This document shows, in pieces, positions 34,030 to 41,718 of a DNA stretch of 64,000 bases. The notes beneath the pieces are model-generated. The model saw nothing but the letters and a program-made list of their open reading frames with translations, did not search any database and was not told the DNA's origin. Every line of letters starts with the position of its first letter. The stretch's first letter is position 1. The stretch spans positions 54,645 through 118,644 of the forward strand of contig NZ_JAKSYM010000371.1 in assembly GCF_022829545.1 (NCBI RefSeq), written 5' to 3'. The DNA comes from Methylobacterium sp. J-030 (GTDB taxonomy: Bacteria > Pseudomonadota > Alphaproteobacteria > Rhizobiales > Beijerinckiaceae). A program made the position numbers and the translations under genes.

Positions 34030-34719
34030 ATGGCGCGCCGCCCCGCAGGACCATCCCCCCGCGACGGCGGCCGCCGGGGCCGCATGAACGCGGCTGTCGG
34101 CGCGATCGCGCCCGATGCCGCGACCTCGCCGAAGGCGCCGACCCCCAAGCCGGCGCCACCGCCCGCCGACCCGAATCTCGTCCTGATGGGCGAGTTCGGG
34201 CGAGCGCACGGGCTCACCGGCGAGGTCCGCCTCAAATCCTACGCGGCCGAACCGCGGGCGATCGCCGGCTACGGCGCCCTGCTGACCGCGGACGGCCGAA
34301 CCCTGACGCTCGCCGAGGTGCGCCCCGCGCCGGGCACCTCCCCCGACATGCTGATCGCCCGGGTGAAGGGCGTCTCCGGCCGCAGCGCTGCCGAGGCGCT
34401 GAACCGCGTCGCCCTGTTCATCCCCCGCGACCGCCTCGCCGCCCCCGAGGACGAGGATGAGGTCTACGCCGCCGACCTGATCGGCGCCACGGCCGTCGAC
34501 GAGACCGGCACCGTCATCGGGACGATCGTGGCCGTGCCGAATTACGGCGGCGGCGATCTCCTGGAATTGCGCTCGCCGAACGGCGGCGCGACGGCGCTCC
34601 TGCCCTTCACCAAGGCGTTCGTGCCGGTGCTCGACGTGGCGCAGCGCCGCGTCACCGTGGTGGCGCCGCAGGATCTGTTCGCCCCGCCGGGGGAGAAGCC
34701 GGCCGACGATCCGGGCTGA
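34030..34719 (+). CDS. rimM: Ribosome maturation factor RimM
   Basis: A 229-residue factor that helps 16S 3'-domain folding around S19/S13. The RimM N domain begins near residue 49 with LVLMGEFGRAHGLTGEVRLKSY, and the PRC-barrel C domain has YAADLIGATAVDETGTVIG and PNYGGGDLLELR, ending with the conserved LLPFTKAFVPVLDV. The first about 48 residues are an Arg/Pro/Ala extension not seen in most RimM proteins; ATG 34084 is an alternative start that removes 18 of them. trmD, normally the next gene, is displaced to 38777. Confidence 0.95.
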   Translation: MARRPAGPSPRDGGRRGRMNAAVGAIAPDAATSPKAPTPKPAPPPADPNLVLMGEFGRAHGLTGEVRLKSYAAEPRAIAGYGALLTADGRTLTLAEVRPAPGTSPDMLIARVKGVSGRSAAEALNRVALFIPRDRLAAPEDEDEVYAADLIGATAVDETGTVIGTIVAVPNYGGGDLLELRSPNGGATALLPFTKAFVPVLDVAQRRVTVVAPQDLFAPPGEKPADDPG

Positions 34720-34722
34720 TCC

Positions 34723-35514
34723 CTACGGCGTCGACACCGTCACCGCGGCCCGGGCGATCACCAGCGGTTCCGCGCTCATCGCCAAAGGCCCGTCGAAGGG
34801 GCGCTCATGCAGGGCGATCAGGCCGAGGGTGGTGACCATCGCCAGCGAGAAGGTGGTCAGCACCGTCGCCTGGGCGGCGGGATGCTCCGTGTGGACGAGC
34901 CCCAGGGCCACGAGCGTGAGCGCCGCCAGGATCAGCAGGGTCAGCCACTTGGTCCCGTCGCTGGTGCTCTGGCTCAGAGCCAGCCGCTCGCCGCGGTCGC
35001 CCCGCAGCGCCATGGCGGCGCCGACCAGCGCGCTGTGGGTCGGCGCGCCCGCCTCCGCGGTGATCTTCGGATCGGACACCGATTCCAACAGCCTCCGCAG
35101 CCCGGCCCCGGCCTCCGGGGCGTAGCCGCCCTCGCTCATCCGTGGCCATTCCCGCTCGATCACCGCGTCGAGATAGGCGACGAGGGCCGCCCGGATATTG
35201 CGCATGTCGGAAGCCGAGGCGAGGCTGAGATCGTAGAGCGCCAGGGCGTCGGCGCGCTCGGCCTGGAGGGCGCGGGCGGCCGAGCGCTGGCGCTCCCAGG
35301 CATCGTTGGCCACGAATCCCGTGAGCAGGGCCAGCAGGGTCGCGAGCGCGGTGAAGTAGGTGGGCACCATGCCGGCGCCGAGGCGGCGCATCAGCGGACG
35401 CGTCCGGCGCCGATGCGACAGTCCGTACAGGACAACGCTGAGGAGGCCGAACAGCAGGGCCAGCACCGCGAAGATCGCCCAGAGCGGTTGATCGAGCCAG
35501 AGTCCGAGGAGCAT
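34723..35514 (-). CDS. DUF4239-type (bestrophin-like) membrane protein
   Basis: A 263-residue membrane protein with two N-terminal helices (about 7-30 and 45-68, including TALATLLALLTGFVANDAWERQRSAARAL), a long helical soluble region with many Ala and Glu, and two C-terminal helices (LTLLILAALTLVALGLV and a following ATVLTTFSLAMVTTLGLIAL). This is the DUF4239 layout, distantly related to bestrophin channels; function unknown. ATG 35514 was chosen, as it opens on the first helix. The stop is 3 bp from the convergent rimM stop. It is the first of the genes that interrupt rimM-trmD. Confidence 0.75.
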   Translation of the reverse strand: MLLGLWLDQPLWAIFAVLALLFGLLSVVLYGLSHRRRTRPLMRRLGAGMVPTYFTALATLLALLTGFVANDAWERQRSAARALQAERADALALYDLSLASASDMRNIRAALVAYLDAVIEREWPRMSEGGYAPEAGAGLRRLLESVSDPKITAEAGAPTHSALVGAAMALRGDRGERLALSQSTSDGTKWLTLLILAALTLVALGLVHTEHPAAQATVLTTFSLAMVTTLGLIALHERPFDGPLAMSAEPLVIARAAVTVSTP

Positions 35515-35593
35515 GCGGCGGCCTGCATCGTGGGCGACGGGCCGCGATGGTGACAACCTTGGGCTGAGAAAGGGTGAAGGCGGGCCGTGGATC

Positions 35594-36994
35594 TCAGGCC
35601 GGTGCCGGCACGCGCGTCCCGCGCGCGTTGAGGACACCGATACTCGACGCCAGTTTCCCGGCCGCCAGCCGGATCTCGTCGGCGACCGGCGCCTCGCCCC
35701 TGCCGTCCAGGGCGAGCCGGCATCGATCGAGGGACTCCTCCAGATCGCGGGTCAGCACGTGATCGCCGAGGGAGGAGAGCAGCCGGCGAACCGTGTCCGT
35801 CAGCGCCGGCAGCCGCTCGACCGGCACATCGTCGATCAGCGTCGCGAGGGTCCGCCACACCTCGGCGGCAAGGGTGTTCTGCATGCTTTCCGACGCGACG
35901 ACACCGATCGCGGCGATCGCCAGAATGGCATCGTCCACCGCCCCATCCGCGTAGATGATCCGGGATGCGGCGCGTTCCGGGATCGGATCGGCGCGGCTCC
36001 AGCGCGCGATGAGATCGCGCAGGCAATGGCAGACGAGGATCGCCGGCTGCGGGTTCTGCTTGGATGTCGAAGCGGTCGTCCAGGCGATCGAGGAGAGCTG
36101 CTCGATCCCGAAGCCGGCATCGCTGTCGATGGTCCTGCGGGGCTCGATCTTGATGGCTGCGGCGATCGCCTCGTCCAGGGCGCCCCGCGCGTCGGCCGGC
36201 ACGGGGCGGGCGGCGTGGATACGGTAGAGCGGATCGCGGAAGGCCAGATTGGTGCCGGTGCGCGCCAGGATCTCGATGTCGACGTCGTGCGCCGCCGCCG
36301 ACCGCTCGATGGCCGGCAGATCCATGCCGCAGACCACGCCGTAGGCATCCGTGCGGATGATCTGAGACCATGACAGGCCGTCATGGGGCATCCGGCGCGT
36401 GCGCGCGATCAGGCTCCGGTCGACCGCGCGCGCCTTGAGCGTATGGTCATGGATCGCGGTGATCACCGAGGGCGGGCGCATCTGATCGATGGTGCTGTAG
36501 ATCAGGATCACCACCATGCAGAGGGCGGCCCCGGTCATCAGGAGCGACAGCAGGGCCCCGAGGATCGGCTTGTGGGTCGGGGTGGCGCTGCCGAGCGTCA
36601 GCAGCACGAAGACGCTGAGCCCGACGAAGAATCCGAAACTGAACTTGTTGGAGCGTCGCTGGATGAACTGGTCGTAGACGTGGGTCGAAAGGGTCGAGGC
36701 CGTCTGCTGTACGGCGATCAGCAGGAGCGAGAAGGTGATCGACGTCACGGTGATCATGCCGGACGCGAGGGTGCCGAGCAGGCTCGCGATCGCTGCCGTG
36801 TTGCCGAGTCGATGCGCCAGCCACGGGAAGGCCGGCGGACCGGGGCGATCCCAGAGGACGTCATCCAGAAGATAGCTCAGCGCGAACAGACCGAGATATC
36901 CGGCCACGACGAGGAGCGGGAGGCCGATGAATTCCCGCATCGAGCGCCGAACGAGCGTCAGGACGCTTTCGAAGGCGCGGCGCGCGGATCTCAT
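35594..36994 (-). CDS. DUF2254 family membrane protein
   Basis: A 466-residue protein with four N-terminal membrane helices (about 22-42, 65-95, 118-138 and 146-170) and a large cytoplasmic helical region. The family signature GMITVTSITFSLLLIAVQQTA is present, followed by the polar STHVYDQFIQRR stretch and the later RRMPHDGLSWSQIIRTDAYG and GTNLAFRDPLYRI blocks. Members are predicted membrane proteins of unknown function, widespread in proteobacteria. ATG 36994 begins MRSARRAFESV. It lies 79 bp upstream of the DUF4239 gene on the same strand, so both could form an operon. Confidence 0.82.
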   Translation of the reverse strand: MRSARRAFESVLTLVRRSMREFIGLPLLVVAGYLGLFALSYLLDDVLWDRPGPPAFPWLAHRLGNTAAIASLLGTLASGMITVTSITFSLLLIAVQQTASTLSTHVYDQFIQRRSNKFSFGFFVGLSVFVLLTLGSATPTHKPILGALLSLLMTGAALCMVVILIYSTIDQMRPPSVITAIHDHTLKARAVDRSLIARTRRMPHDGLSWSQIIRTDAYGVVCGMDLPAIERSAAAHDVDIEILARTGTNLAFRDPLYRIHAARPVPADARGALDEAIAAAIKIEPRRTIDSDAGFGIEQLSSIAWTTASTSKQNPQPAILVCHCLRDLIARWSRADPIPERAASRIIYADGAVDDAILAIAAIGVVASESMQNTLAAEVWRTLATLIDDVPVERLPALTDTVRRLLSSLGDHVLTRDLEESLDRCRLALDGRGEAPVADEIRLAAGKLASSIGVLNARGTRVPAPA

Positions 36995-37148
36995 CGGGCC
37001 GGGTCGAGAAGGGGCTCGCCGGCATGCGTCACGCGGGCGACCTCCTTGGCGTACCGGAGCGCATCATCCGGAAGGGCGGTCATCGGCGTCCGGGATGACG
37101 TTCCAGGCTGACGGCGGGGCCTTCGATCGTTGGGATCGGACACGGATG

Positions 37149-37472
37149 TTAGCGCTTCATGTCCTTCGGCAAGTGCTCGATCGGATCGACCTTGCCGCTG
37201 CTTCCGCCACCCTGAACGGAACCACCCGCGATGACATCGGTGGACGAACTGATGGCGCTCGGCGGCGCGACACGACCGGTCGGCTGGTTCGCCGGAGCGG
37301 GCGCATTCCCGGCATCATGTGTTCCAGGGGGCAGCGTCGCCGGCGTCGGCTGATCGATCCGGCTACCGACCGATTGCGCATGCGCAGCACCCGATAGGGC
37401 AAGCAGGACGAGGCTGAGCCCACCGGCGGTGGCGAGGAGGCGCGACGGGAGCCGCACAGGGGGTATCGACAA
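37149..37472 (-). CDS. Small secreted Pro/Ser/Gly-rich protein
   Basis: A protein of about 107 residues with a good signal peptide (RLLATAGGLSLVLLALSGAAHA, cleavage before QSVGS) and a low-complexity mature part rich in Pro, Ala, Gly and Ser, ending IEHLPKDMKR. No family recognised. No ATG exists near the signal; the TTG at 37472 has GGAG nine bases upstream and is the best start, while the GTG at 37457 is an alternative. Start and expression are therefore uncertain. Confidence 0.5.
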   Translation of the reverse strand: MSIPPVRLPSRLLATAGGLSLVLLALSGAAHAQSVGSRIDQPTPATLPPGTHDAGNAPAPANQPTGRVAPPSAISSSTDVIAGGSVQGGGSSGKVDPIEHLPKDMKR

Positions 37473-37602
37473 GGGGATGATCTCCGATGGCGTTGGCACT
37501 TTGACCGGCCACGCGCGGATGTCGCGCGCGGCCGATGTGACGGGGGCGGAGCGGCAGGCCGCCGGATCGGCGGGCCCACGCTTCCATGGGCCGGGAGGCA
37601 GC

Positions 37603-37863
37603 TTACTTGACGCCGCTCGGCTGACCGGTTGGCCCCAGGCCCGTTCCGCGACCGTTCGGCGCCGACGATGAGGCCGTCCCCGCACCCTTGTTCCGCACGG
37701 TCCGCCGGTTCGCCCGCATGCGATGGCGGGTCATCTTGGACCAGGTCGTTGGCATGCCGTGCAGGCCAATCGTCCGATCGAGGACGGTCGCGGACGCGAG
37801 ACCCGTGAAACTCATCGCCGCGAGCGTCAGGCCCGCTGCCAAACCCGTGAGTCGAAGGGACAT
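37603..37863 (-). CDS. Small secreted basic protein
   Basis: An 86-residue protein with signal peptide MSLRLTGLAAGLTLAAMSFTGLASA and a mature part of about 60 residues that is basic and Thr/Ser/Gly-rich (MTRHRMRANRRTVRNKG, then a Gly/Pro tail). No family recognised; similar short basic exported proteins are common in Methylobacterium. ATG 37863 fits the signal peptide, although its ribosome site is weak; an ATG at 37902 would add 13 residues. Confidence 0.55.
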   Translation of the reverse strand: MSLRLTGLAAGLTLAAMSFTGLASATVLDRTIGLHGMPTTWSKMTRHRMRANRRTVRNKGAGTASSSAPNGRGTGLGPTGQPSGVK

Positions 37864-37981
37864 GATTGCTACACTCAGATGCTGGAAACATTCTGGAAAC
37901 AATGCCCCAACCTTGGGCTGGCCAGATATGTTCCGCGGTAGGCCACGCCTGCCTCCCGCCGCCGGCGATCGTCAGGCAACC

Positions 37982-38701
37982 TTACCGATGTGTCGCTTGG
38001 TCCCTGCATGGGCGGATCGTCTCCGGCGCGGGTTGCCGATCGGGGGCGGGTGCGGCGAACACCGCGAGATAGGCTCCACCCTTCAACGGGTGGAATCCGG
38101 TCTCCCGGTAGCCCGCGGCCTTCAATTCGCAACGCAGGAGCGCCGGCGGGGTGCCGTGGCGGGAGGGGATGTCGTCGGCGTCGACGATGCCGACGCGGCC
38201 GCCCGGACGCATCGCCGGGGCGAGGTTATGGAGCAGTCCGAAGGGCTGGGTAATCTCGTGATACATGTGCACGAGGATCGCGGCGTCCACGGAGTTCGCG
38301 GGCAGGCGCGGATCGTGCGGCTCGCCCCGCACCACGGTGACGTTGGCGAGCGCGGCTACGCGCTTCTCGAGGCTGGCGAGGTATTCGGGCGTCACGTCCT
38401 CCGCCAGCACCCGGCCGCCCGGGCCGACGAGCGGGCTCAGCCGCACCACGTAGTAGCCGCTGCCGGCCCCGATATCCGCCACCGTCTCGCCGGCCTTGAA
38501 GCCCATCCCCCGGGCGACCGCGGCGAATTCGCCGTCCCTATCGCGCTCGGCCTCGGAGGACCAGCGCGGCGCGACGATCTCGGCCACTGGCCGGTCGGGT
38601 TTCGGAAACGCCTCCGCCGGGGCGCCGGGGGGCGCCAGCGGTTCGGCCGCGCGGGCCGGCCCGGCGAGGATGAGGGCGAGAAGGGCCAGGATCCGGATCA
38701 T
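37982..38701 (-). CDS. Class I SAM methyltransferase with a signal peptide
   Basis: A 239-residue protein. MIRILALLALILAGPARAAE is a clear Sec signal peptide. The mature part contains a complete Rossmann methyltransferase core: motif I VADIGAGSGYYVVRL, GGRVLAEDVTPEYL, VDAAILVHMYHEI and GGRVGIVDADD. Such exported methyltransferase homologues exist, but no SAM source is known in the periplasm, so catalysis there is unclear; the signal may act as an anchor. ATG 38701 starts the signal. It is divergent from trmD across 75 bp. Confidence 0.78.
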   Translation of the reverse strand: MIRILALLALILAGPARAAEPLAPPGAPAEAFPKPDRPVAEIVAPRWSSEAERDRDGEFAAVARGMGFKAGETVADIGAGSGYYVVRLSPLVGPGGRVLAEDVTPEYLASLEKRVAALANVTVVRGEPHDPRLPANSVDAAILVHMYHEITQPFGLLHNLAPAMRPGGRVGIVDADDIPSRHGTPPALLRCELKAAGYRETGFHPLKGGAYLAVFAAPAPDRQPAPETIRPCRDQATHR

Positions 38702-38776
38702 GGCCGGTAACACGCCGGAGGCCGGATCGGTGCCGCCGGCGTTGACCGTGCCGCACCCCGCGCGCGATCAAGCGCC

Positions 38777-39514
38777 ATGATGCGCACGGACACGCCCTGG
38801 CGGGCCACGATCCTCACCCTCTATCCGGAGATGTTCCCCGGCCCCCTCGGCGTCTCGCTGTCGGGCGATGCCCTCGCCCGGGGCACCTGGAGCCTGGACG
38901 CCCGCAGCATCCGGGAGCACGGCCTCGGCCGCCACCGGGCGGTGGACGACACCCCGGCGGGGGGCGGTGCCGGCATGGTGCTGCGCTGCGATGTGCTGGC
39001 CGCCGCCATCGACGCTGCGAGCCCGGCCGGCGACCCGCGCCCGCGCCTGCTGATGTCTCCCCGCGGCCGGCCGCTCACCCAGGCGCGGGTGCGCGCCCTC
39101 GCGGGAGGGCCCGGCGCGGTGATCGTCTGCGGCCGGTTCGAGGGCGTGGACGAGCGGGTGATCGCCGGGCGCGGCTTGGAAGAGGTCTCGATCGGCGATT
39201 ACGTGCTCTCGGGCGGCGAGATCGCCGCCCTGGTGGTGCTCGATGCCTGCGTGCGGCTCCTGCCCGGCGTGATGGGCAAGACGGAATCCGGCGTCGAGGA
39301 GAGTTTCGAGGGCGGCCTCCTCGAATACCCGCACTACACGCGCCCCCGGGACTGGGAGGGCCGCGTGATCCCCGACGTGCTGTCAAGCGGCAACCACGCC
39401 GCCATCGCCCGATGGCGGCGGGACGAGGCCGAGCGCATCACCGCCGAGCGGCGGCCGGATCTCGCCGCCGCTCAGGCCGCTTCCAGATCGATCACCGGGC
39501 CGTCCCGGTCGTAA
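38777..39514 (+). CDS. trmD: tRNA (guanine-37-N1)-methyltransferase TrmD
   Basis: A 245-residue SPOUT-fold methyltransferase that makes m1G37 in tRNAs and prevents frameshifting. Conserved elements: ATILTLYPEMFPGPLG at the start, VDDTPAGGGAGMVLRCD (catalytic-Asp region), CGRFEGVDERVI, the knotted SAM loop SIGDYVLSGGEIAALVVLDA, and the C-terminal PHYTRPRDWEGRVIPDVLLSGNH-like block (here VLSSGNH). ATG 38777 or 38780 are equivalent. It is separated from rimM by 4 kb, and rplS is not next. Its last 43 bp overlap a convergent 59-residue open frame on the other strand. Confidence 0.96.
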   Translation: MMRTDTPWRATILTLYPEMFPGPLGVSLSGDALARGTWSLDARSIREHGLGRHRAVDDTPAGGGAGMVLRCDVLAAAIDAASPAGDPRPRLLMSPRGRPLTQARVRALAGGPGAVIVCGRFEGVDERVIAGRGLEEVSIGDYVLSGGEIAALVVLDACVRLLPGVMGKTESGVEESFEGGLLEYPHYTRPRDWEGRVIPDVLSSGNHAAIARWRRDEAERITAERRPDLAAAQAASRSITGPSRS

Positions 39515-39651
39515 TCCAGGTGATCGCGTCGCAGCGGCTGCGGAATCGGCCGTCGCAGGCGGCTCGGGAGCGCGATGTGGGCCGTTAAGGCGCCAATAAC
39601 CACAAGAAGAGCGGACCAGGCCGCCACTAACGCGGCGCTGTGCATAGACAT
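39472..39651 (-). CDS. 59-residue single-pass membrane protein
   Basis: A short gene of 60 codons. The protein starts MSMHSAALVAAW and has one N-terminal transmembrane helix (residues about 5-26, AALVAAWSALLVVIGALTAHIA). It is followed by a basic, proline-rich stretch (PSRLRRPIPQPLRRD) and an acidic end (YDRDGPVIDLEAA). GAGGT lies six bases before ATG 39651, an excellent ribosome site. The basic stretch after the helix suggests N-out/C-in topology. It overlaps the end of convergent trmD by 43 bp. No family recognised; a small membrane regulator is a possible role. Confidence 0.6.
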   Translation of the reverse strand: MSMHSAALVAAWSALLVVIGALTAHIALPSRLRRPIPQPLRRDHLDYDRDGPVIDLEAA

Positions 39652-39751
39652 CAGTGTACCTCAAACGCTACGCGGCACAGCATTAAGCCTAACGGCCCAG
39701 GCTTAATCGACTGTTCCACGGCTCCGGACGTCCTGTCCCGGCCGGGGCCAT

Positions 39752-39846
39752 CCCGTGAAGCGTGCAACGCTGGCAAGCGCTTGCCAGACGACTGGTTTCG
39801 GCGCATGCGCGAGCCCGGGATCTCCTCCCCGCCGAGGAGCGCCCGT
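39752..39846 (+). ncRNA. Structured serC leader, candidate serC-motif RNA
   Basis: In the 213 bp before serC, an 18-base perfect palindrome CTGGCAAGCGCTTGCCAG (39770-39787) and a second hairpin CTCCTC/GAGGAG (39822-39839) lie just ahead of the ATG at 39865. A conserved leader called the serC motif is known upstream of alphaproteobacterial serC genes and also consists of two hairpins. The match here is by position and general shape only; I could not test the covariance model. Confidence 0.42.
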
Positions 39847-39864
39847 CTGCAGGATGGATTCGCG

Positions 39865-41034
39865 ATGACCAGCCGCCCGACGCAGCGCCCGCGCGTGCCC
39901 CATTTCTCCTCCGGGCCCTGCGCCAAGCGCCCGGGCTGGACCCCGGCGGCCCTGGCCGGTGCGGCGCTCGGCCGGTCGCACCGCTCGCCGCTGGGCAAGG
40001 CCAAGCTCGGCCGGGCGATCGACCTGACGCGCTCCGTCCTGCAGGTGCCGGCCGATTACCGGATCGGCATCGTGCCGGCCTCCGATACCGGTGCCGTCGA
40101 GATGGCGATGTGGACGATGCTCGGGCCGAAGCCCGTCGAAGTCGCCGCCTGGGAGGCGTTCGGCAAGGAGTGGGTGACGGACGCGCTGAAGCAGCTCAGG
40201 ATCGATCCGACGATCCACCAGACGCCCTACGGTGTGCTGCCGGACCTCGCGGCGATCGACACGCGGCACAGCGACGTGGTCTTCACCTGGAACGGCACCG
40301 CGGCCGGCGTGAAGGTGCCGGACGGCGCCTGGATCGCGGCCGACCGCGAGGGCCTGACGATCTGCGACGCCACCTCGGCGGCCTTCGCTCAAGCCCTGCC
40401 CTGGGACAAGCTCGATGTCGTGACCTTCTCCTGGCAAAAGGTGATGGGCGGCGAGGCGGCGCACGGGATGCTGATCCTCTCGCCGCGCGCGGTGGCGCGG
40501 CTGGAGAGCCACACGCCGTCCTGGCCGCTGCCGAAGGTGTTTCGCCTGACCAAGGACGGCACGCTGATCGAGGGCATCTTCAAGGGCGACACGATCAACA
40601 CGCCCTCCATGCTGGCGGTGGAGGATTACCTCGACACCCTAGCCTGGGCCGAGCGGATCGGCGGCCTGCCGGCCCTGCACGCCAGGGCGGATGCGAACGC
40701 GAGGGCGATCTACGACTGGGTGGCGCGCACCCCCTGGATCGCGCCGCTGGCGGTCGATCCGGCGACCTACTCGAACACGGGCGTCTGCCTCGTGATCGCC
40801 GATCCGGACGTGCTCGCCCGGGGCGACGCCGCGGTCTCGGCCTTCGCGGCGGGGATCGTGGACCGGCTCGACCGGGAGGGCGTCGCCCTCGACATCGGCG
40901 CCTACCGCGACGCCCCCGCGGGCCTGCGGATCTGGTGCGGCGCCACGGTGGAGACCGCCGATCTGGAGGCGCTGACGCCCTGGCTCGACTGGGCCTTCGT
41001 GGAGCAGAAGGCCGTGCTGGCCAAAGCGGCGTAG
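39865..41034 (+). CDS. serC: Phosphoserine aminotransferase
   Basis: A 389-residue PLP enzyme that converts 3-phosphohydroxypyruvate and glutamate to phosphoserine, the second step of serine synthesis (also used in pyridoxal phosphate synthesis). Features: FSSGPCAKRPGW near the start, VPASDTGAVEMAMW for phosphate/PLP contact, TWNGTAAGVKVPDGAWI, and the PLP lysine Lys192 in FSWQKVMGGEAAHG. This is the alphaproteobacterial serC class, distinct from E. coli SerC. serA, usually next to it, is not here. ATG 39865 is preceded by the structured leader. A single gene with 114 bp before the next pair. Confidence 0.95.
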   Translation: MTSRPTQRPRVPHFSSGPCAKRPGWTPAALAGAALGRSHRSPLGKAKLGRAIDLTRSVLQVPADYRIGIVPASDTGAVEMAMWTMLGPKPVEVAAWEAFGKEWVTDALKQLRIDPTIHQTPYGVLPDLAAIDTRHSDVVFTWNGTAAGVKVPDGAWIAADREGLTICDATSAAFAQALPWDKLDVVTFSWQKVMGGEAAHGMLILSPRAVARLESHTPSWPLPKVFRLTKDGTLIEGIFKGDTINTPSMLAVEDYLDTLAWAERIGGLPALHARADANARAIYDWVARTPWIAPLAVDPATYSNTGVCLVIADPDVLARGDAAVSAFAAGIVDRLDREGVALDIGAYRDAPAGLRIWCGATVETADLEALTPWLDWAFVEQKAVLAKAA

Positions 41035-41148
41035 GACCGTTCGCTTTGCCGTGCCAATTGGGGTCGCGGATACGCGACCCCGTATTGAGGGAATCTTGTC
41101 GCGCCCCTGGATTCGCGCGGTGCCTGGGCGCGCTTCAGGAGCCTCGCC

Positions 41149-41376
41149 ATGACACGCCACGCCGTCGTCCGCTGTGCCTGGGATCCGGACGCGGCGGTCT
41201 GGTACGTCTCCGAAAGTGCCGTCCCGGGCCTCGCTACGGAAGCCGAGTCGCTCGACGGACTCAGGCGCAAGCTCCCGGGGATAATTCAAGATCTGCTGGA
41301 AGACCTGCAGGACGGGGATCTCGACGTTGACCTCATCGCCTACGCGCATGATCGTGCGCGCGTCGGGGCGGCGTGA
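41149..41376 (+). CDS. DUF1902/HicB-like antitoxin-type protein
   Basis: A 75-residue protein with the partial RNase-H-like fold of HicB/DUF1902 proteins: VRCAWDPDAAVWYVSESAVPGL (strand-strand-strand) followed by a helix ESLDGLRRKLPGIIQDLLED. No DNA-binding C-terminal domain is present, so autoregulation is not evident. Its stop overlaps the start of the HicA-like gene (GTGA). The pair resembles a toxin-antitoxin locus with the antitoxin gene first, the reverse of classical hicAB order. Confidence 0.72.
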   Translation: MTRHAVVRCAWDPDAAVWYVSESAVPGLATEAESLDGLRRKLPGIIQDLLEDLQDGDLDVDLIAYAHDRARVGAA

Positions 41377-41567
41377 CCGATGATACGCCCGATCTCAAGA
41401 AACTGCTCCATGCCAGCGGTTACCGATTCTTCCGCATGGGTCGCGGCGACCCTGAGATCTGGCAGCACGCGGAGACCGGCCGCAAGGTCGTCGTCGATGG
41501 CAGCGTCAAATCCCGTCATACGGCAAACGGCGTCCTGAAGCAGGCCGGCCTTCCGATGGCATCTTGA
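41373..41567 (+). CDS. HicA-like protein (possible mRNA-interferase toxin, atypical active site)
   Basis: A 64-residue protein with the double-stranded-RNA-binding-like HicA fold: LKKLLHASGYRFFRMG, then IWQHAETGRKVVVDGSVKSRHTANGVLKQAGL. The family's catalytic His normally lies in a GSHH-type motif; here the equivalent stretch reads GRGDPEIWQH, so that His is missing or displaced and RNase activity is doubtful. GTG start coupled to the DUF1902 stop by 4 bp. Either a divergent toxin or a domesticated pair. Confidence 0.68.
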   Translation: MTDDTPDLKKLLHASGYRFFRMGRGDPEIWQHAETGRKVVVDGSVKSRHTANGVLKQAGLPMAS

Positions 41568-41643
41568 GAGCCTATTCGACGAAGGCGGCGTATCCTGGCG
41601 CGTGCACTGAAGGATCGGCCGCACCGCGATTGCCTCCCCGGAC

Positions 41644-41678
41644 GAGAAACCCCGGCCCACGCGGAGCCGGGGTGTCTC
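41644..41678. terminator. Hairpin terminator between HicA-like and amtB genes
   Basis: ACCCCGGC (41649-41656) pairs with GCCGGGGT (41666-41673), extended by flanking GAGA/TCTC with one mismatch. It sits between two convergent stops (41567 and 41719) and could serve both. The T-tract is weak on both strands. Confidence 0.55.
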
Positions 41679-41718
41679 GTTTGGTGGGCGCGACCCCGCA
41701 GGGCCGCGCCCGCCCGTC

